Shown: positions 33,661-35,097 of the stretch, piece by piece
Layout of the letters: every line of letters starts with the position of its first letter
How positions within the stretch are numbered: the stretch's first letter is position 1
Assembly: GCF_030696805.1 (NCBI RefSeq)
Contig: NZ_JAUYRO010000009.1
Coordinates: 1-35,097, forward strand
Reading direction: 5' to 3'
Source: Methyloversatilis sp.
Lineage (GTDB): Bacteria > Pseudomonadota > Gammaproteobacteria > Burkholderiales > Rhodocyclaceae
Length of the DNA stretch: 35,097 bases
Translations under genes and position numbers: made by a program
The notes under the pieces: generated by a model
Database searches by the model: none
What the model saw: the letters and a program-made list of their open reading frames with translations, nothing else
Told to the model about the DNA's origin: nothing

Positions 33661-34621
33661 GGTCCTTGACCTTATGGGGCTCATTGGCGTCCGCGTGCGC
33701 CGGATGTCGAAAGCTGCAACTCACCATGACACCGCCCAGCGAGCTCTTGCCAATCTTCAGCGCGCCACCGAGCATGGACGCGCGTTCGCCCATGCCCAGC
33801 CAGCCCAGACCAGGGCGCACTCTCACTGCATCGTACCCGCCACCGTCATCCTCGATGACAAGTTCGATCGTGTCGGTATCGGCATGATGACCGAGGACGA
33901 TTCGGACGTGGCTGGCATTGGCGTGTTTCATGACGTTGGAAAGAGATTCCTGGATGATGCGGAAGATTGCAATGTTCGCGTCTTCACCGAGTTCATCGAG
34001 GTCTCCCCGTGGAAGCAGGGCGCAGTTTATCGTTGAACGCTCTTCCCATGATTCGCACAGCGACTGTACGGCCCCGAGCAACCCAAGGCTATCCAGACTC
34101 GCCGGACGCAGTTCGTAGAGCAATCCTCGCACCGTCTGGTAAAGATCGTCCGCTGATTCCGCGATACGGTCCGCCGCGCGCTTCTCCGGTGATGGATTCG
34201 CAAGGTGATCGCGCAAAAAAACTGCGTCGATGCGAATCGCGTTGCAGCACTGCCCGAAGTGGTCATGAAGCTCATGTGCAAAGCGCCGACGCTCGGCCTC
34301 TTGAAGCCCGATCAAGGCCTGTGCCAACTCGCGGTTGCGTGTGACCAGCAGTTTCAGGCGTCTTTCGACGGCGACACGCGAGGCCAGCTCATGTCGAGCA
34401 TCGCGCCACCGCATGAATGAAAAAACTGTTAGCGCCACCGTCAAACCAAGCAGCGCAATGAACAACTCGTCTGCCTGGACGACTTCATAACGTGTGAGCT
34501 GCGTGTGAAACCGTTCGTAAAGCTCTGCCTGCGAACTGGCGACGAATGTGATGGCCGCAGTGGCTACGATGAGCGCAAGCTCAATCTGGTGCCTGTGCTT
34601 CCTGATGTAGGTGCTTTTCAT
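33653..34621 (-). CDS. Membrane sensor histidine kinase (HisKA_3, NarL-partner type)
   Basis: A 322-residue kinase from the ATG at 34621; an ATG 51 bases upstream (34672) is the alternative, and neither has a strong ribosome binding site. Two membrane helices (about residues 12-30 and 51-70) bracket a short periplasmic loop of about 20 residues, too small for a normal ligand domain. The HisKA_3 box is RRRFAHELHDHFGQ, with phospho-histidine H116. The HATPase_c domain follows, with IFRIIQESLSNVMKHA (N box), DDGGGYD and GLGWLGMGERA. It is translationally coupled to the response regulator. Confidence 0.93.
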   Translation of the reverse strand: MKSTYIRKHRHQIELALIVATAAITFVASSQAELYERFHTQLTRYEVVQADELFIALLGLTVALTVFSFMRWRDARHELASRVAVERRLKLLVTRNRELAQALIGLQEAERRRFAHELHDHFGQCCNAIRIDAVFLRDHLANPSPEKRAADRIAESADDLYQTVRGLLYELRPASLDSLGLLGAVQSLCESWEERSTINCALLPRGDLDELGEDANIAIFRIIQESLSNVMKHANASHVRIVLGHHADTDTIELVIEDDGGGYDAVRVRPGLGWLGMGERASMLGGALKIGKSSLGGVMVSCSFRHPAHADANEPHKVKDHD

Positions 34622-34739
34622 TTGCCTATATATATAGTTGCTTGAGCCTCCGCACGCATTCCGTAGCGTCATCCGGGTTGTTGCCGGAAAACCTCTGATG
34701 CGCGCGGTCCTGTATCAATAGCAAATCTTGCCGAAGGGG

Positions 34740-34768
34740 TTGACCTTCTTCGTTCGATCAGTCATAAT
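34740..34768 (+). promoter_or_regulatory. Sigma-70 promoter of the initiator tRNA gene
   Basis: TTGACC (34740-34745) and CATAAT (34763-34768) are 17 bases apart, each one base from consensus. Transcription should begin near 34775, about eight bases before the mature tRNA. Confidence 0.85.
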
Positions 34769-34782
34769 CTTTTTCTCTCGAG

Positions 34783-34859
34783 CGCGGGGTGGAGCAGTCT
34801 GGCAGCTCGTCGGGCTCATAACCCGAAGGTCACAGGTTCAAATCCTGTCCCCGCAACCA
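34783..34859 (+). tRNA. tRNA-fMet (CAT), initiator
   Basis: A 77-base cloverleaf with the CCA end encoded. The anticodon CAT is at 34817-34819. Initiator features are present: the unpaired C1-A72 at the top of the acceptor stem, and three consecutive G-C pairs (GGG/CCC) in the anticodon stem. The T arm reads CACAGGTTCAAATCCTGT. Confidence 0.97.
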
Positions 34860-34923
34860 CCGATTTTCAAGCGGTTAGGTCGAGAGAAAAAGTGGTGTGA
34901 AAGTAGTTGCAGAATCGAAATTG

Positions 34924-35097
34924 TGTTACAGTCTCATTTCTGTGCTGCACGAAATTGCAGCGAAGCTCTTTAAAAACACAAACAGCCGATAGGTGTGGGC
35001 ACGGCATGGTTGTAACGGCGTGTGGATGTCGTTTCGGGGCAACCTGGGGTGATGGAGATACGCATGACAACTAAATTGAAGTGCTCATACGAATCAA
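34924..35097 (+). promoter_or_regulatory. rRNA operon promoter and leader (boxB/boxA), 16S just outside
   Basis: TGTTACAGT at 34924-34932 fits an extended -10; the -35 is poor. Next come the boxB-like hairpin GCTGCA-CGAAAT-TGCAGC (34944-34961) and the boxA-like antitermination element AGCTCTTTAAAA (34964-34975), followed by ACAGCCGATAGGTGTGGGC. This arrangement is the usual leader before betaproteobacterial 16S rRNA. The 16S start itself (AGAGTTTGATC) is not reached, so the operon is inferred. Confidence 0.75.

Noticed and set aside
34728-34973. 81-codon frame over the tRNA
   Set aside because: It passes straight through the tRNA-fMet gene and rRNA leader.

Overview
The window looks like a chromosomal segment of a high-GC Gram-negative bacterium, most likely a betaproteobacterium. 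The evidence is a PEP-CTERM exported protein, a Tat-exported Cys-type formate dehydrogenase locus of betaproteobacterial layout, an initiator tRNA, and what reads as a betaproteobacterial rRNA-operon leader at the right edge. A methylotrophic or Rhodocyclales-like host would fit, but the sequence does not prove it.

Left part (1-16341): about 1.1 kb of non-coding DNA with a 186-bp tandem array whose units carry terminal inverted repeats, and a 17-bp perfect inverted repeat. Then come a PEP-CTERM protein and a secreted PstS-like protein, closed by a strong terminator. A two-partner secretion pair follows: a TpsB outer-membrane transporter and a 3498-residue TpsA exoprotein whose only two cysteines lie in its last 18 residues. 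A 32-bp perfect inverted repeat enclosing about four 36-bp tandem units separates it from the next block.

Middle (16342-30559): a leftward molybdenum-cofactor operon (moaA, fdhD, mobA, moeA, and a HTH/substrate-binding-like regulator), with stop-start overlaps at three junctions and a 2-base gap at the fourth. It diverges from a rightward formate dehydrogenase locus: DUF3305 and DUF3306 proteins, a 701-aa polyferredoxin with a HdrA-like N-terminus, a TorD-type chaperone, a small Tat protein, catalytic FdhA, iron-sulfur FdhB, a small lipoprotein, cytochrome b FdhC, and a small exported protein. A good sigma-54 type -24/-12 element sits just before the polyferredoxin gene. The two blocks make functional sense together: the first builds and sulfurates the bis-MGD cofactor, the second encodes and matures the periplasmic enzyme that uses it.

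Right part (30526-35097): a bidirectional terminator, a leftward TonB-dependent receptor with a probable TTG start, then a NarL-type response regulator and its HisKA_3 sensor kinase, also leftward, with a double palindrome between receptor and regulator. The window ends with an initiator tRNA-fMet behind a consensus-like sigma-70 promoter and a boxB/boxA leader that should run into 16S rRNA just outside. Most genes belong to known families. The less ordinary points are the TpsA cysteine tail, the HdrA-like polyferredoxin, the FdhD missing its second CxxC cysteine, the regulator inside the Moco operon, the sigma-54 element, and the repeat structures.
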